DNA of 64,000 nucleotides from Xylanibacter rodentium (GTDB lineage Bacteria; Bacteroidota; Bacteroidia; Bacteroidales; Bacteroidaceae): NCBI RefSeq assembly GCF_013166575.1, contig NZ_JABKKE010000004.1, positions 1-64,000 on the forward strand. The letters are read 5' to 3'. Below are positions 46,100 through 54,620 of the stretch, piece after piece. The translations under genes and the position numbers were made by a program. The notes below the pieces were generated by a model, which saw only the letters and a program-made list of their open reading frames with translations, ran no database searches and was not told the origin of the DNA. Position 1 is the stretch's first letter. Each line of letters begins with the position of its first letter.

Positions 46100-47338
46100 T
46101 TACAGCTCTAGGTCGCCGTCGAATACCTCGTGCCACGGCAGCCCCTGCTTGTTGAGTTGCTCCATGAACGGATCCGGGTCGAACTCCTCCACGTTCCACA
46201 CGCCCGGCTTGCTCCACAGGCCTTTGAAGAACATCATTGCGCCAATCATTGCCGGCACGCCCGTGGTGTAGCTCACGCCCTGCATGCCCGTCTCGTTGTA
46301 GGCATCCTGATGCTTGCAGTTGTTGTATACGTAGTATGTACGTTCCTTGCCGTCCTTCACGCCACGTATGCGGCAGCCGATGCTCGTCTCGCCGTCGTAG
46401 TTCTCGCCGAGGTCCTGCGGATTGGGCAGCACGGCCTTTAGGAACTGTAGCGGGACTATTTTCACGCGTGCCGTCTTTCCCGAACCGTCGGCCAGAGGGG
46501 CTTCGTATTCCATTTCGTCGATGCGCGACATGCCTATGTTCTGTATCACGTCGAGATAAGTGAGATACTGCTGTCCGAAAGTCATCCAGAAGCGTGCCTG
46601 ACGTATCGTCGGATAGTTCTTCACCAGGCTCTCCAGCTCCTCGTGGTGCATCAGATAGCTCTCGCGCGGGCCGATGTTGGGGTAGGTGAGCGGCTTGTGC
46701 ACTGACAGCGGCTCTGTCTCGAGCCACTCGCCGTCCTTGTAATAAAGGCCTTTCTGGGTAATCTCCCGGATGTTTATCTCGGGATTGAAGTTTGTGGCGA
46801 AAGCCTTGTGATGGTTGCCTGCGTTGCAGTCAACGATGTCGAGCGTGTGCATCTCGTCGAAGTGGTGCTTGGCGGCATAGGCTGTGTAGATGCCGCTCAC
46901 GCCCGGGTCGAACCCGCAGCCGAGTATGGCCGTCAGTCCGGCCTGCTCGAAGCGCTCCTTGTATGCCCACTGCCACGAGTACTCAAAGTGAGCCTCGTCC
47001 TTCGGTTCGTAGTTGGCCGTGTCGAGATAGTGGCATCCGCATGCCAGACAAGCATCCATGATGGTAAGGTCCTGATAGGGCAGGGCAAGGTTTATAACAA
47101 GTTCCGGCCGGTAGTCGTTGAAGAGAGCTTTGAGCTGCTCGACATCGTCGGCGTCCACCTGTGCCGTGCTGATGTTCATGGTCAGTCCGGCTTTGTGTAT
47201 GTCCTCGACTATCTTGTCACACTTCTCCTTGCGACGGCTCGCAATCATGAAGTCGGTAAATACGTCGGTATTCTGTGCAATCTTGAATGCGGCTACGGTG
47301 GCCACGCCACCTGCGCCAATCATCAATACTTTTCCCAT
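46100..47338 (-). CDS. Carboxynorspermidine/carboxyspermidine dehydrogenase (saccharopine dehydrogenase family)
   Basis: 412 residues. The N-terminal Rossmann motif MGKVLMIGAGGVATVAAFKI and the block LALPYQDLTIMDACLACGCH..YLDTANYEPKDE match the CANSDH branch of the saccharopine dehydrogenase family, as does GCGFDPGVSGIYTAYA. The enzyme condenses aspartate semialdehyde with a diamine and reduces the adduct to carboxy(nor)spermidine, the alternative spermidine route of Bacteroidota. The substrate links it to the asd gene in this window. The decarboxylase partner (nspC) is not in the window. It is preceded by the unknown gene at 47402-47998 on the same strand. Confidence 0.85.
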   Translation of the reverse strand: MGKVLMIGAGGVATVAAFKIAQNTDVFTDFMIASRRKEKCDKIVEDIHKAGLTMNISTAQVDADDVEQLKALFNDYRPELVINLALPYQDLTIMDACLACGCHYLDTANYEPKDEAHFEYSWQWAYKERFEQAGLTAILGCGFDPGVSGIYTAYAAKHHFDEMHTLDIVDCNAGNHHKAFATNFNPEINIREITQKGLYYKDGEWLETEPLSVHKPLTYPNIGPRESYLMHHEELESLVKNYPTIRQARFWMTFGQQYLTYLDVIQNIGMSRIDEMEYEAPLADGSGKTARVKIVPLQFLKAVLPNPQDLGENYDGETSIGCRIRGVKDGKERTYYVYNNCKHQDAYNETGMQGVSYTTGVPAMIGAMMFFKGLWSKPGVWNVEEFDPDPFMEQLNKQGLPWHEVFDGDLEL

Positions 47339-47401
47339 TGTCTTGTCTTTATCGTTTTTTTGTTATTAATGTCTGTTTCCGGTCTTGGGATGTCCCGTAT
47401 T

Positions 47402-47998
47402 TCATTTTATCTCGTCGGCCCTTATGCCGAGTGCCTGCATGAGCGAGTAGCCGAGTATCTCCTGACGGAAATTGCCGCCCGGCATAGGCTGCATGGCAAA
47501 GACAGTGACAGTCTTTTCACCGCAGTCGAAGCGGCGCAGCGTGGAGCGCACCTTGTCGTATATGGTCTCGGCATCGGGGATTACCATCAGGCGTTTCACG
47601 TCCTTGCTGTTGCAGATGACTCCGAGTGCGTCGGTGAACAGGTCGGCTGCCGTCACCATGTCTTCTTCCACGGGCAGCGAACTGACGGTGAACTCTCCCA
47701 GATTTCCGTAGAAAGCCTTGCCGTCGAGCTCGGAGGCATATTCGCCGGGGGTGAAATTTTCCATCCGTGTCTTTCCCTTTCCGTGAATCAGCACCACCTG
47801 TGTCTCGTGCTGTCCCTCACGCAGCCCGCCGTCGAGTGCCACGCATTCCAGCCATCGCGCCATATCGGCCTTGGGGATGCGTCGGCCTATCATCCGCTCG
47901 AAGTTTACAATGAGGTCGAATGCTACTTTGTCAGCGTAGTCGGCGTCGACAAGTATCACATTTCCGCTCCATTTATCTTTTTTCTCAAAGCTGTTCAT
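47402..47998 (-). CDS. Conserved Bacteroidota protein of unknown function
   Basis: 198 residues with no signal peptide. The sequence (WSGNVILVDADYADKVAFDL, RLMVIPDAETIYDKVRSTLR, TVTVFAMQPMPGGNFRQEIL) suggests a compact alpha/beta fold without recognisable catalytic motifs; I believe it belongs to a Bacteroidota-specific DUF but cannot name it with certainty. The promoter box TATCTTTG (48004-48011, minus) would start transcription at or next to the ATG. It is upstream of the carboxynorspermidine dehydrogenase gene (63-bp gap), so the two are probably co-transcribed. Confidence 0.7.
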   Translation of the reverse strand: MNSFEKKDKWSGNVILVDADYADKVAFDLIVNFERMIGRRIPKADMARWLECVALDGGLREGQHETQVVLIHGKGKTRMENFTPGEYASELDGKAFYGNLGEFTVSSLPVEEDMVTAADLFTDALGVICNSKDVKRLMVIPDAETIYDKVRSTLRRFDCGEKTVTVFAMQPMPGGNFRQEILGYSLMQALGIRADEIK

Positions 47999-48003
47999 AA
48001 TTG

Positions 48004-48011
48004 CAAAGATA
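48004..48011 (-). promoter_or_regulatory. Promoter -7 element directly abutting the start codon
   Basis: The minus strand reads TATCTTTG and its distance to the ATG at 47998 is only 5 nt, implying a leaderless or nearly leaderless mRNA. Confidence 0.5.
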
Positions 48012-48194
48012 GTGCAATTCGGCTGAACGGCAAAATTAATGCTACATTAATTATAATTAAGTGGACAAAATTAGTTTATATTTGGAAACGCAAGGATGGC
48101 GGGTATACGGTTGATTGCATTTATTGATGGCGCTGGTTCTGGAGTCACATAGCAAAGCCGCATCACCAAAGCGGCTTCGCAAGGCGGGTATATG

Positions 48195-48510
48195 CCGTGT
48201 GATGAAAAGTAAGATTTATTCTGAAAAAAACGCTTTTTATTTTTTCCGAAATAGAAAAGCCGTTAGGCCCTCTCTGCTTTCTTTACAGGCATTTTTTGGG
48301 GTGTCAACCCGCCGTAAGGGCCTCCCGACACTCCCGCAACGGCCGTTTTGCATTGCAATAAGGCCGCCGTCGCCTTGCAATAACGGCCTTATTGCAAGGC
48401 GAAACGGCCCTCTCTGCTTTCTTGACAAAGTTCTTCCGTTGTAACGTGCTGACTGTCAGCGCTTCCCATTTGAAGTAAAAAACGCGATTTTTGGACCTTG
48501 GTGTGGAATT
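48195..48510 (-). repeat. GC-rich dispersed element of about 300 bp (copy 2, inverted)
   Basis: The reverse complement has the same order of blocks as copy 1 at 30480-30790: AAATCGCG hairpin half, GCGCTGACAGTCAGCACGTTAC, AAAGCAGAGAGGGCCGT, a GGGAGGCCCTTACGGC block and TGTAAAGAAAGCAGAGAGGG. It accounts for most of the 850-bp gap between the unknown gene and rhaD; 48511-48811 is AT-rich and otherwise empty. Confidence 0.7.
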
Positions 48511-48811
48511 TGCGGTTTGGGTCCCGCTTAACATATGTTAATGTAATGTTTTTTTAGGGTTGCGGAATTTTAAGGGATTTACATCTCCCTATAGCCTCTG
48601 ATGGATTTAAGCCGCATTGCAGGTAGTGGTATGTTAAAGCGGATTGTTTGCCGAGTACGAGGCACGAAACATCTGTATTTATGTGTATATCATATAGATA
48701 AGAATTAAGAGATACATGCCGGATTAACGAAAAATTGATTTAAATCAATAAGTTTGTCATTTATATTGGTTCGTAAATCAAATAATAATGTTTTTTACCG
48801 ATATTTAAGTA

Positions 48812-48819
48812 TAACTTTG
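48812..48819 (+). promoter_or_regulatory. Promoter -7 element of rhaD
   Basis: TAACTTTG fits TANNTTTG, 29 nt before the ATG at 48849. Confidence 0.6.
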
Positions 48820-48848
48820 CAATCGAAAGTTTAATACATCACAATATA

Positions 48849-49658
48849 ATGAAAAGTATACTGGAAGGCCGCCCTGCGCTTGCCGCAGAGGTGGAGAAGA
48901 TAGCGGAAGTAGCCGGATATCTTTGGCAGAACGGTTGGGCTGAGCGTAACGGTGGTAATATAACGGTTAATGTGACGGCTCATGTCGACGACGAGATACG
49001 CACCATGCCGGCTATCAGCGAGGTGAAGCAGATTGGTGTTACACTGCCGCAACTGAAGGGTTGCTACTTCTATTGCAAGGGTACAGGCAAACGTATGCGC
49101 GACCTGGCCCGCCGGCCGATGGACAACGGCTCCGTGATACGCATTCTTGACGACTGTGCAAGTTATGTTATCATTGCCGACAATGCTGTGATGCCTACCA
49201 GTGAGTTGCCTTCACATCTTACAGTACATGCCAACCTGATTGAGAGCGGCTCGCCATATACGGCAACGGTGCATACCCATCCCATTGAGCTTGTGGCCAT
49301 GAGCCACAAACGTGAGTTCCTTGGCAAGGATGTGCTGACGAAGATACTTTGGTCGATGATTCCCGAGACAAAGGCTTTCTGTCCGTTAGGGCTTGGCATA
49401 GTGCCTTACACTCTGCCCGGTTCGAACGAATTGGCTGATGCCACTCTGAAGGAACTTCAGGATTATGACGTGGTGCTATGGGAAAAGCATGGCGTGTTTG
49501 CCAAGGGGCTTGACGTGATGGATGCTTTCGACCAAATCGATGTGCTTTCGAAGAGCGCAAAGATTTACATCAACGCAAAGTGCATGGGGTATGAGCCCGA
49601 GGGCATGAGCGACGGACAGATGGCCGAGATGACAAAGGCTTTCAATCTGCCGAGATAA
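48849..49658 (+). CDS. rhaD: Rhamnulose-1-phosphate aldolase
   Basis: 269 residues of the class II aldolase/adducin family. It splits L-rhamnulose-1-phosphate to dihydroxyacetone phosphate and L-lactaldehyde, the last cytosolic step of rhamnose use. Zinc ligands are in VHTHPIELVAMSH and LWEKHGVFAKGLD. The substrate-binding N-terminal segment NGWAERNGGNITVNV is typical of RhaD, and length agrees with E. coli RhaD (274). No rhaA, rhaB or rhamnose transporter is adjacent, so the pathway genes are scattered. It stands alone between its own promoter and terminator. Confidence 0.9.
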   Translation: MKSILEGRPALAAEVEKIAEVAGYLWQNGWAERNGGNITVNVTAHVDDEIRTMPAISEVKQIGVTLPQLKGCYFYCKGTGKRMRDLARRPMDNGSVIRILDDCASYVIIADNAVMPTSELPSHLTVHANLIESGSPYTATVHTHPIELVAMSHKREFLGKDVLTKILWSMIPETKAFCPLGLGIVPYTLPGSNELADATLKELQDYDVVLWEKHGVFAKGLDVMDAFDQIDVLSKSAKIYINAKCMGYEPEGMSDGQMAEMTKAFNLPR

Positions 49659-49729
49659 CTATAAAAAAGAAAAAACAACTACTGACTACATATATAATCA
49701 TTATTACTTACTATTTATAGTATAAAAAT

Positions 49730-49760
49730 GTCCCGAAGCTGTGAAGCCTCGGGACTTTTC
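49730..49760 (+). terminator. Intrinsic terminator after rhaD
   Basis: GTCCCGA (49730-49736) pairs with TCGGGAC (49749-49755) and is followed by TTTTC, 72 nt after the stop. Confidence 0.75.
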
Positions 49761-49965
49761 ACATAAAGGCAAATTAACGCTAACTGTTCAGCGGACAATC
49801 GAATCTGATTTTCAGCAAATTGTATCTTATAAAAATGTTAGGAAACCATTTAAATCAGTTGATTGGTATTGAATACGCTATTGACAACGTTTAATACCCG
49901 TTGATTGTCAATCATTTGACTTTAACCGCCTCTGACGGACAGTTACAAATAAAGCCTGGATAAAT

Positions 49966-50460
49966 AGGTCGGTCAACAAGATTAGGTCGGTCAACAAAAT
50001 TAAGTTGGTCAACAAGATTAAACTACATTATTGTCCTGGCATAGGATGGATGCGCCTTGATGGATGCGCCTTGAAAAGGCAGCAAGCACATAGCCCGGGG
50101 CAGAGCGAAGCGGCACCCCGGGAATCATACATTGACAATCCCCGCGCCCTGCAAGGGCAAAAGCATAAATATATATACAATATGAAACCGTAAATATCTG
50201 ATAATTACTGCTTTTGCCCCTACAGGGCGAATGCGTGCAATCGTGTTGTTCCCGGGGTGCCGCTTCGCTCTGCCCCGGGCTATGTGCTTGCTGCCTTTTC
50301 AAGGCGCATCCATCAAGGCGCATCCATCCTATGCCAGGACAATAATGTAGTTTAATCTTGTTTACCAACTTAATCTTGTTTACCAACTTAATCTTGTTTA
50401 CCAACTTAATCTTGTTGGCCAACTTAATCTTGTTGGCCAATTTAATTTTATTAACCAACT
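49966..50460. repeat. Large fold-back element with 18-bp tandem repeats at both ends
   Basis: Left end: three 18-bp units of the form AGGTCGGTCAACAAGATT (49966-50019). Left arm: GGATGGATGCGCCTT..GCCCGGGG..GCACCCCGGG (50040-50125), then CGCCCTGCAAGGGCAAAAGCA. The right arm mirrors it (TGCTTTTGCCCCTACAGGGCG, then CCCGGGGTGCC..AGGCGCATCCATCC, 50209-50330). Right end: six 18-bp units of TAATCTTGTTTACCAACT type (50353-50460). The region occupies most of the gap between rhaD and the deacylase gene. It generates long open frames without being a gene. Confidence 0.75.
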
Positions 50461-50551
50461 TATGTTGGATTCTCGTATGAAATAGATTTCTTTCCTTTAA
50501 AGAAAAAATGATTTCTTTATTATGCCGGTGTAAAAACTCATGCTTTTTATG

Positions 50552-50559
50552 TACTTTTG
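50552..50559 (+). promoter_or_regulatory. Promoter -7 element of the YbaK-type gene
   Basis: TACTTTTG fits TANNTTTG, 50 nt before the ATG at 50610. Confidence 0.5.
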
Positions 50560-50609
50560 TACTGAATATAATTAATGTTGACGTGTGATAAATACGTTGT
50601 ATTGAATTT

Positions 50610-51161
50610 ATGAAGCCAATGGAGTTATTCTCAGGACATCCGCCATATACAGCGGTGATGAGCGATGTGGAGCGGAGTGTGTATGATTTTCTTGACAGAC
50701 GCGGTGTCATGTATGAGACACTGTGCCATGGCGCGGCGTTTACCATGGACGAATGTGCCGTGGTGGAGAAGCATCTCGGAGCACCGGTTTGCAAGAACTT
50801 GTTTCTGTGCAACAGACAGCATACACAGTTTTATCTGTTGATGCTTCCCGGTGACAAGGTGTTCAAGACTAAATATCTGTCATCTGAATTAGGTTGCGCC
50901 CGTCTGTCTTTTGCCGATGAGAGCCACATGATAGAATTGCTTGGCATACATCCCGGTGCAGTATCTCCGATGGGACTGATTAATGACAAGCAGGGAAAAG
51001 TGTTGCCGGTCGTTGACCGTGATTTACTGTCATCGGACTTCATCGGTTGTCATCCTTGTGTGAACACGGCTACCCTGAAGCTGCTGTTGGGCGATTTGCT
51101 CGGTAAAGTCGTACCGGCAACAGGCCATGAATATCGGGTCGTGGATTTGAAGACAGATTGA
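50610..51161 (+). CDS. YbaK/ProX-type aminoacyl-tRNA deacylase
   Basis: 183 residues of the YbaK/prolyl-tRNA editing fold: HGAAFTMDECAVVEKHLGAP, CKNLFLCNRQHTQFYLLMLP (with the conserved K for tRNA editing), LSFADESHMIELLGIHPGAV and SPMGLIND. The order matches free-standing ProXp-ala/PrdX proteins, which hydrolyse Ala-tRNA(Pro). Start at MKPMELFSG; length fits (160-180). It stands alone between the fold-back element and the polysaccharide locus. Confidence 0.85.
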   Translation: MKPMELFSGHPPYTAVMSDVERSVYDFLDRRGVMYETLCHGAAFTMDECAVVEKHLGAPVCKNLFLCNRQHTQFYLLMLPGDKVFKTKYLSSELGCARLSFADESHMIELLGIHPGAVSPMGLINDKQGKVLPVVDRDLLSSDFIGCHPCVNTATLKLLLGDLLGKVVPATGHEYRVVDLKTD

Positions 51162-51176
51162 TGAAGCTGAAAGTTG

Positions 51177-51295
51177 GATTTCATTCCCCGTTTTCTCGCC
51201 ATGGGGCTGTGTCAAAATATAGATATTGCAAAAGGTAAAGTCCCTACAAGCAAAATGGACCGGATTTTGACACAGCCCCTCATTTGGTTTAACTA
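51177..51295. repeat. Nested hairpin repeat copy C carrying a GGGGCTGTGTCAAAAT element
   Basis: The outer part (TTTCATTCCCCGTTTTCTCG..CATTTGGTTTAAC) matches copies A and B near 882 and 1758, but the inner GCAGAG..CTCTGC palindrome is replaced by a 77-bp element (51203-51279). That element has perfect 16-bp ends GGGGCTGTGTCAAAAT and contains AAGTCCCTACAAG, the right half of the GTAGGGAC repeat family. It lies between convergent genes. Confidence 0.7.
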
Positions 51296-51304
51296 AAAAG
51301 ATGG

Positions 51305-52576
51305 CTATTTGACAGCCACCTTCATCTTGTTATTAATGTAATATCCACGTTTGATAGGTTTCTTCGAAAGTCTCATGCCGTCGAATGTGTACCAGTCATC
51401 CGGTCGGGAGGTGTAGGATAACTGTTGGATATTGGCTGTATTGGGAGAAAAGTTCTTCATCTCGTAGAAAGCCGGCATTGCCTTGCCTGTGTTGCTGTTG
51501 AAGAGCGGGGCATACCACCAGTTGTTTCTGTGGGTAGTCTCCCACGGATAAGCGTTATATTCCATCCACCACCAGAACAAGCCTGTCACGCCGGTGTGTC
51601 TGTTCAGCATGGTGATAAGGTCGCTGGTGAATTGTTGCTGGCCTGCTTCCGTGGCATCGTAAGCGGGAGTATATTCCTTGTCGGAAGGCAACCAGGAATA
51701 AGGACACCCTAATTCCACTACCATGATTTGCTTGTCGGCGTATTTCGTTTCGAGAGTTCTGATGGCTGTTTCCAGAGTTGCTATCGTACTGTGCCAGATG
51801 GGGTAGTAGCTCAGACCTATTATGTCGTAATCTACGCCTGCCTGTTTCATCATGTCATAGAAGTTGGTCAATACGTTCACTTGCGTAGCCCGCTCGGTGT
51901 GCAGAATGATTTTGGCCTGCGGACACACCTCGCGGCAGGCCTTTCCTGCCTGTTTCAGCAGATTGGTGAAGCGTGTCCAGTTGGCGGCAGGACTGTTGGT
52001 GTAGCATTTCTTGAGTTGTGACTCGTCGGCCTGATACGGTCCCCACAACATGCCGTAGCTTATCTCATTGCCAGTCTGAATCATGTCCGGTTCGGCACCT
52101 GCTTCCTTCAGGGTGGTGAGACATTCTTTGGTGTATTCGTAGATCTTGGTTTGCAACTCGTCATCGGAGAGCTGTGCCCAGTCGGCCGGAGTCCACTGCT
52201 TGGCCGGGTCTGCCCACGTGTCGCTGTAGTGGAAGTCGAGCATGAAGTCAAGCACCGCATCTTTTATGCGCTTGCCCAGTGCCTTTACATATTCCAGGTC
52301 TTGACAGGCATTTGCATCCTTGTCGGAACCATTATATTTCTCCGGTGCCACAAACAGTCGGACGCGCATGGCGTTCATGCCTCCTTCTTGCTTGAAGAAA
52401 GAGAGAAGGTCGTCGATGGCCCGGCCGTCCTTGTCAAGATAGCGGGCGCCCCAAGTCTCATTGGTGGGCAGCAGTGAAATGTCGCCACCCACATATTTGT
52501 TCTGTGCCGAAACGGCAACAGCATTGCCCACAATGAGCAATGCTGTTGCCAGAATGTTTCTGATGTTCTTGTTCAT
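51305..52576 (-). CDS. GH53 endo-beta-1,4-galactanase with sorting-type C-terminal tail
   Basis: 423 residues with a signal peptide ending ..AVAVSAQ. The glycoside hydrolase family 53 barrel is clear: GGDISLLPTNETWG near the N-terminus, LDFHYSDTWADPAKQ, acid/base Glu171 in QTGNEISYGMLWGP, and nucleophile Glu288 in MVVELGCPYSW. The enzyme cuts beta-1,4-galactan side chains of pectin and arabinogalactan I. The last 30 residues (DDWYTFDGMRLSKKPIKRGY..) match the short C-terminal sorting-type tails of Prevotella surface enzymes. It lies 24 bp after the amylase gene, so it is probably the last gene of the starch-type operon. Confidence 0.9.
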   Translation of the reverse strand: MNKNIRNILATALLIVGNAVAVSAQNKYVGGDISLLPTNETWGARYLDKDGRAIDDLLSFFKQEGGMNAMRVRLFVAPEKYNGSDKDANACQDLEYVKALGKRIKDAVLDFMLDFHYSDTWADPAKQWTPADWAQLSDDELQTKIYEYTKECLTTLKEAGAEPDMIQTGNEISYGMLWGPYQADESQLKKCYTNSPAANWTRFTNLLKQAGKACREVCPQAKIILHTERATQVNVLTNFYDMMKQAGVDYDIIGLSYYPIWHSTIATLETAIRTLETKYADKQIMVVELGCPYSWLPSDKEYTPAYDATEAGQQQFTSDLITMLNRHTGVTGLFWWWMEYNAYPWETTHRNNWWYAPLFNSNTGKAMPAFYEMKNFSPNTANIQQLSYTSRPDDWYTFDGMRLSKKPIKRGYYINNKMKVAVK

Positions 52577-52600
52577 GAGTTGTTTTATTTTGCCGGTTGG

Positions 52601-54595
52601 TTAGTTGATGACGTATTTCTTGCCTTGGTGGATGTATAGTCCGCGGTTGGCTGGACGTTTGTTGTAGCGTCTTCCGTTGATGTCATACCACCCGTTGTCG
52701 TTGCCGGAGGTGTCGATGGCCGTTGCATGAATGCCGGTGGTCATATCTTTGGTCACATCGTTTATGGTGTATTTGCCATTGCTCATGGTAGTGGAAATCT
52801 CAAGATAGGCAGTCTTGTTGATCCCGGTCTTGTCTACTGTCTGCGGTGAGCCGGAACCGGTGCTGAATACGAAGTTCACAAGATCGTTTTTGCTGTCGAT
52901 GTAGTATTCCTTGCAGTACCATGTCTTGCCGTTGACGGTCTCCGTGGTGGTTATCTTGTCGCCAGGCCACTTGGCAGAACTGTTTTTGCTGTTGGTTCCC
53001 CACGAATAGAAGTTGATGTCTTTCCATCCCACATGGTCCGTGCTTACGTACACCTTGAACGAATAAGGTTCGAACGCCTTGATGGCATATTCCTTTGTTG
53101 TCAAGCCCGTCACCTTGCCTCCTGTCAGCAGAGCCGCCTTCAAGGTGCAGGCTTTGTCTATTCTGACAGTGGCGCCGCTGTTCACCTGTGTGCTGTTCGC
53201 CTTGGGGTCAGTGCCGTCGAGTGTGTACACCAGTTTCGCGTTGGCGTCTTCACTCACAGCCGTCAGCGTGACGTCAAACGCCTCGCCGTATGTGCCCGAA
53301 GGCTTGTTTGTCCATGCCGTCTCGGCATTCTTTGTAAGGAAATAGGCGTAGTGGCTTCCACCCAATATACGGGTGTAGTTGTTCGGTACAGAGAATTTCG
53401 TTTCGTCGCCGACGGCAACCATAAGCCGCTTGTTATCTTCGCCCTTTGCGAATGTCTGGCAGTAGGCCGTGTTGGAGAGATACGACCCGAAGTCGCTCGT
53501 GTTGGTGATACCGGCCAGTTTGCGGGCTTCGATCATGCTCTTCAGTTCCTGCTCGTATGCTCTCCAGTGAGGCTGGAATATACACGGTGTGCCGGGCATG
53601 GCCAGCAGATAGGCATTGGCGGCGAGGATGTACGGTTCGGCGATGGGATCTTTGGTGTTGTATTGCCCGTCGGGCACACCACGGTCCTGTATGTCGTGGT
53701 TCTCTACGAAAGTCACTGCGTAACGCCTGAAGTCTGCGTCGTGCATCAGCGTCTTGTGGTTGTTGAGCTGTTGCCAGTTGCTTTGCTTGATGGCATTGGT
53801 CATGGCATAGTGGAACTGAAAGTCGAAAGCGGCACTCTTGTAGTCGGTAGCCTTTATCCATGATGATGTTTCCGACACACTGCTCCAGTGTTCGCCTACA
53901 GAATATTCAATGCCGGCAGCGTCGTTATAGTCGGCTACGTGACTGGCGTCGAAGCCTTTCACCATGTCATATCTGAACCCCTCATAGCCAAGATCGTCTT
54001 TCAGATATTTAACGTAGGCCTTGACGATGCGTTGCACGTTTTCGCTCTTGTGGTCGAGGTCGCGGCCACCCGAAAAGTCTTCGCCCTCATCGTTGTTCGG
54101 ACTGAGGCTGACGCTTTGGGCGTTGGCCTGTTTCAGCGTGTTGCCGCCGTCATCATTCTTGCAGATGTCAGTGCTCATAAACTGGTATGTGACACCGTTG
54201 TAGGTCTCGGCGGGGAAATCGAACCATCCGTCAGTCTGATGGTGATTGACCACAACATCGGCCATGGTCATGATACCGTTTTCCTTGAAGGTCTTGATCA
54301 TGGAACGCAACTCGGTTTCTGTTCCGAAACTGGAGTCGTGCCGGAAGTAGTAGTAAGGCATGTACCCCATCACCTGTGTCGTCTCCAGGCATTTGCCGCT
54401 TTGCGGCACCCATACGAAGTCGATGAATCCTTTCATGTCGGTGGCTTGTGACTCGAGTATTGTCCATTGTGAGTAGTCGTAACTGTCCCAGGAGAATCCT
54501 TGCAGTATCACTCCGCCATATTGTGCCGGCCATCCCTGCGCCTGTATGTTTATTGTTGTGATGAGTGCAACAAAGAGTGATAAAAATTTCTTCAT
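52601..54595 (-). CDS. GH13 alpha-amylase with starch-binding and sorting-type C-terminal modules
   Basis: 664 residues with a signal peptide MKKFLSLFVALITTINIQAQ. The GH13 barrel has MADVVVNHHQ, GFRYDMVKGF with nucleophile Asp210, SVGEHW with acid/base Glu235 and FVENHDIQDRG with Asp301. After the barrel come a chitobiase/Ig-like segment (KLVYTLDGTDPKANSTQVNS) and a starch-binding-type module (VGWKDINFYSWG..SAKWPGDKITT). The tail WYDINGRRYNKRPANRGLYI resembles that of the GH53 enzyme. It cleaves internal alpha-1,4 bonds of starch at the cell surface. Two promoter-like boxes and a LacI-type operator lie upstream. Confidence 0.9.
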   Translation of the reverse strand: MKKFLSLFVALITTINIQAQGWPAQYGGVILQGFSWDSYDYSQWTILESQATDMKGFIDFVWVPQSGKCLETTQVMGYMPYYYFRHDSSFGTETELRSMIKTFKENGIMTMADVVVNHHQTDGWFDFPAETYNGVTYQFMSTDICKNDDGGNTLKQANAQSVSLSPNNDEGEDFSGGRDLDHKSENVQRIVKAYVKYLKDDLGYEGFRYDMVKGFDASHVADYNDAAGIEYSVGEHWSSVSETSSWIKATDYKSAAFDFQFHYAMTNAIKQSNWQQLNNHKTLMHDADFRRYAVTFVENHDIQDRGVPDGQYNTKDPIAEPYILAANAYLLAMPGTPCIFQPHWRAYEQELKSMIEARKLAGITNTSDFGSYLSNTAYCQTFAKGEDNKRLMVAVGDETKFSVPNNYTRILGGSHYAYFLTKNAETAWTNKPSGTYGEAFDVTLTAVSEDANAKLVYTLDGTDPKANSTQVNSGATVRIDKACTLKAALLTGGKVTGLTTKEYAIKAFEPYSFKVYVSTDHVGWKDINFYSWGTNSKNSSAKWPGDKITTTETVNGKTWYCKEYYIDSKNDLVNFVFSTGSGSPQTVDKTGINKTAYLEISTTMSNGKYTINDVTKDMTTGIHATAIDTSGNDNGWYDINGRRYNKRPANRGLYIHQGKKYVIN

Positions 54596-54620
54596 GTTTT
54601 AAGTTTTAGTTATTAAATCA

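Noticed and set aside
46808..48127. A 439-codon plus-strand open frame
   Set aside because: It lies opposite the carboxynorspermidine dehydrogenase gene and the following gene, both of which have clear protein signatures. The frame is a codon-bias shadow.
50353..50460. Tandem 18-bp units considered as a CRISPR array
   Set aside because: Units are contiguous with no unique spacers and no cas genes are in the window.
50018..50812. A 264-codon minus-strand open frame with NKIKL repeats
   Set aside because: The repeats come from the 18-bp tandem units and the fold-back element, and the remainder overlaps the YbaK-type gene on the other strand. No domain or promoter supports it.
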